Assembly (NCBI GenBank): GCA_963931925.1
Contig: OZ007572.1
Span: 22,740,730-22,804,729 of the forward strand
DNA: 64,000 nt
Direction: 5' to 3'
From: Onchidella celtica
Lineage: Eukaryota; Mollusca; Gastropoda; Systellommatophora; Onchidiidae
The position numbers and the translations under genes are program-made. The notes beneath the pieces were generated by a model. It did not search any database. It saw only the letters and a program-made list of their open reading frames with translations, and was not told the origin of the DNA. Within the stretch, counting starts at the first letter, position 1; each line of letters opens with the position of its first letter. Of this stretch, positions 60,870 to 64,000 are shown piece by piece.

Positions 60870-61371
60870 CTGCAAAAAAAAAAAAAAAGAAACAACATGA
60901 AAATGGTTTTGCTTTACTAAGATACACATGCAGCACAGCATTCACTCGTCAGACTTATGTCAAAAGACTACTGATGGTTCATAACCATTGCACTCCTGAG
61001 GGCTATCAGATAATATTATGGAAAAAGAAATGTGCCAATACAAAATATGTAATACTCCAACAGAATCATAATGGCATAAATATACCTCTTCACACCTCAA
61101 AAGTGTAAAAAATGATTACGCCATTGGCATAGAGCAGTGATGATGCGTGGCCAGTGTTCAAGTTGCTTAAGAAACTAACAGTAACTTACACTGCAGTGAA
61201 GGATACTTAATAGTCTCCTGAATTAAGAAAATGTTTGGCATATGAACAAGCAGAATAGACTGAGAAAAAAAAACACTGCATAGCTTGCTGTCATGTGAGG
61301 TAATCTTTTTCAGAACTTTCCTCATGAAAGTTCAGGGATTTATCATACCAAACAGAAATCAAAAAGCAAAT
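60870..61371. other. Intron upstream of exon w1
   Basis: No exon for the preceding AAA2 segment was found between here and the right edge, so this intron is at least 3.1 kb. A 15-base A tract directly flanks exon w1 on the plus strand (its polypyrimidine tract on the coding strand). Confidence 0.6.
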
Positions 61372-63254
61372 ATATATGGGTCAGTGCCAAAAAGCTCCAA
61401 TAGAAACATGGACAGAGGGACTGAAAAATGTACAACACACAAAGGGGAAAAGAGACACATTCTGTGACACTTTAACCGTCTTTGTTTTAGATTTTATAAG
61501 TTTTATGGCTGTAACTGTTCTTAATTTGGTGAAATGGGATGATTTTCACATGAAAGTGAAACGTGTCGGACATTACTGTGATGACAGAAAAGTAGCAATA
61601 AAGTCACTAATATGGCAAAGAATGCACATTTCACCTGTAATTGAGTGTTAAAATCGTTACTGTTAGCCAAAAGTTTCAATGATGTATAAAAGAGTGCACT
61701 TAATGCACAAAAAATGCTGCTCTTTTGTAGTCACAGTAACGTCCGCCACAAAAGGCAAAATTAAAGTTTCTACAGTGTTGTTAATGAGGACAGATTTTAT
61801 CATGCACTACTGCTCCTATCGAGACTTGATTTAAATTTACTAATTTTAGCGGTTAATTTGGATTTATAATTGCTACTATAAAAATTAGATAACTTTATTT
61901 GTTTATTTTGTGTTGGACGTTACAGGATGACAAACATTGAAAATTAACGTAATTCCCCATTTTTAAGCAAGTATTTAATGGTTAAAAATACGGTTGACAA
62001 TACAATGGACATAATACTTCAGTTAGCAATGCCAGCCAAGATAATTTGGATTTATTACTGGGACTACAAAAATTAGATGACTTTATTTCTTTATTTTGTG
62101 CTGGACATTACAGGATGACAAACCATGAAAAGTAATGTAAATCCCCATTTTTAAGCAAGTATGTAATTGTTAAATATCCAGTGACAATACAATGGACATA
62201 ATACTTCAATTACCATTGACAGCCAAGATAATTTGAATTTAATTCCAGTAAAATCAAGGATAATGCCATCATGATTATAGAAACTCTTGTGATGGTGGCC
62301 ATTCACAGTGCCAGATTTCTCATTTTTCATCCTGTGTTCATTGCTGGGACTGGGAAAATGCATTTTTAGGGAACATGTTGCAAATAAACTTATCAGAGCA
62401 AGAATCAGACAAAACAGAGACCAAAAAAATGTTGGTCATTACAAACAGACAGAGGAACGTGTCGGACGTTACTATTAAATATAGTGTGACGACAAAAATT
62501 TCAATTGCTCTGGAGATTCGTTGTTGCATTTCTTTATCTTGAAAACACCATCCTGTGCTCCTCATATGAGAAGGACTACATACAAACTACAAAAGACCTG
62601 TTTAGATGGACTGGGAAAATGAAATGACTGTATCCTTGCAATGTGGCTGGACGTTACGGTGGGACTACAAAATACATGATTTCTCAAACTTTCTTTGTGA
62701 AGCAATTGCAGCTGAAAACTGACCAGTCAAAGGCAACAATTCCCATTATTTGAAGGATAACATGTTATTGGAACACATGGTTAACCTGCTATTACATTGA
62801 GGTATTTCACAGTAGGCTCTTATTTTTTCATTAAAAGCGTGACACCACAAGTAACGTCCAGCCACTTTTTTTTAAACTAGCAATTATTACTTTCTAAGCC
62901 CATGCAGAAACTTTTTTTTGGTTCAGTATTGTCATCTTGATTTATCACTCTAAACAAAACATACCTGCCAGAATCCACAGATAAAGCAAAATACCCTTTT
63001 ATTTTGGTTTTTCTGAGGTCCCATACAATGTGTCCATTTTGAAAATGTAAAAAATCAGTCATTTTCCAAAATCAAATTCAAATTCGAAGAAAACGAGAGA
63101 AACAACTGTGATCATCTTACTCATGCAGGTTGTTGGATCAATTTTGAATAACTGTGCGCAAAGAAAACACAAATCGGAGCAAAAATGACTGAAATAACAC
63201 GATCACAAAAAGGTATATGTGAAAAAGAGAGCTTTTTGGCATTGACCCATATAT
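61372..63254. mobile_element. 1.9-kb inverted-repeat element with recurrent GGACGTTAC motif
   Basis: ATATATGGGTCAGTGCCAAA then AAGCTC at 61372-61397 is repeated inverted at 63229-63254 with one mismatch (26 bp). Inside, GGACRTTAC occurs seven times (61568, 61736 inverted, 61915, 62103, 62464, 62649, 62851 inverted), mostly 170-200 bases apart. Two adjacent ~187-bp units (61856-62229) are clear tandem copies. No transposase; family not recognised. Confidence 0.7.
61856..62229. repeat. Tandem duplication, 187-bp unit x2
   Basis: Both units contain TTAGATRACTTTATTTSTTT, GGACRTTACAGGATGACAAA, CCCCATTTTTAAGCAAGTAT and ACAATACAATGGACATAATA; divergence is about 12%. Confidence 0.88.
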
Positions 63255-63650
63255 GGTTCCCTAAACTGGAAAATGAGCTGATCGTGTTAAGTTTTTAAAG
63301 TGTGCAAAAGAAGGTCTCAGTCCAGGTACAACAGCTGATAAGAAACATCTATGATAAAATTCATTTAGATTGCATATTCTGGATGTTTAGTTATAAAGTA
63401 GACATTGCCCTTTTAAAAGCACTGATGCAGTTCCCATAAAACAATTGCAGGGTTTCAAAAAAACTGACAGAAAAAAGCATGGCCCCCAAAGAGGTTTCAT
63501 TCAGCAACAAATATATTACTCCTGACCATCTTTATGACTATTCATTCTGTGAATTTGCTGTCTTATAGAGGTTAATTTATAATCATGAATTTGCAATAGT
63601 AACTGCCATTCATAAATTTGATAGTCTACATTTGAACCCCATGATCTATT

Positions 63651-63852
63651 CCCAGCCGGTAACCCTACTGAAATGTACAGGATAGGATTGGCGTCAAGTT
63701 TGCACATTGAAATGACGTTGTTATGACATAGGTGCACTGGTTATGACATCATGCAAATGTTGGTTTGCTATAGGGCAGGGAATCCGTCCCCATGGTAATT
63801 CTACCAATCCTATGGAAATCTACATCGGATTGATGTAGGATTAACGGCTGGG
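63651..63852. mobile_element. MITE family P, copy, 202 bp
   Basis: CCCAGCCGGTAACCCTACTG at the left and ATCGGATTGATGTAGGATTA then ACGGCTGGG at the right. It lies in the 5'-most visible intron. Confidence 0.75.
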
Positions 63853-64000
63853 CTGTCATAACAAAATGAATAATTCCCCATGGACACAACAAAAATTCAC
63901 ATTTCAAGGTTTAAATGAGTTGAAATTGGAAGCTTTCAATTCATTTGCCAAATAACACTAAAACAGTTTTACCATGTAATATGATCTAAAATGCTTGTAG

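Noticed and set aside
1..64000. tRNA, rRNA, snRNA or other structural RNA genes
   Set aside because: No tRNA B-box-like sequence in a plausible context and no recognisable rRNA/snRNA core was seen by eye on either strand.

Overview
This window is AT-rich eukaryotic (metazoan) DNA. It holds one large, intron-rich protein gene on the minus strand. I reconstructed 37 consecutive exons, all with GT-AG introns and all phase-compatible, from 60869 down to the left edge. Together they give 6,259 coding bases (about 2,086 residues) of an axonemal dynein heavy chain. The encoded part runs from the end of AAA2, through AAA3 (Walker A and B), AAA4 (P-loop), the coiled-coil stalk with its microtubule-binding domain, AAA5 and AAA6, to within roughly 100 residues of the usual C-terminus. 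Among family members it looks most like the single-headed inner-arm heavy chain DNAH12 (DNAH3/DNAH7/DNAH12 group). The paralogue call comes from remembered family similarity, not from a search. The 5' half of the gene, including AAA1, the linker, the tail and the promoter, lies beyond the right edge; the last exon(s) lie beyond the left edge. Within the axoneme this motor would drive microtubule sliding in cilia or flagella. The retrotransposon mix and intron style suggest an invertebrate, perhaps a mollusc or another spiralian, but that is inference.

Only about 10% of the window is exon. The introns hold a dense set of mobile elements, many with boundaries and target-site duplications (TSDs) that can be read directly. 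These are: an intact RTE-like LINE (44222-47464) and a nearly identical 5'-truncated copy (37938-38463), each with a 12-bp TSD; a 5'-truncated CR1/L2-like LINE (18571-20130); solo-LTR-like insertions at 8792-10028, 30307-31582 and 40683-42084, plus a 2.6-kb LTR-like insertion at 24532-27092; two TTAA-flanked (piggyBac-type) elements of about 715 bp, one split by a solo LTR; two pogo/Tigger-like inverted-repeat elements; a 145-bp hAT-type MITE with a perfect 8-bp TSD; several further MITE families, including a nested pair whose empty site survives elsewhere in the window; and decayed LINE tails and fragments.

Region by region: 1-12.7 kb holds the dense 3' exons (C-terminal domain, AAA6) with one solo LTR. 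12.7-24 kb holds AAA6, AAA5 and the second stalk helix, with a pogo-like element and the CR1/L2 LINE. 24-36 kb holds the microtubule-binding domain, first stalk helix and AAA4, with the largest LTR-like insertion. 36-52 kb is mainly transposons in two large introns (the 40469-51780 intron is 11.3 kb). 52-61 kb holds AAA3 and the end of AAA2. 61-64 kb is intron dominated by an unusual 1.9-kb inverted-repeat element with a repeatedly spaced GGACGTTAC motif. No other protein gene, tRNA, rRNA or CRISPR array was recognised.
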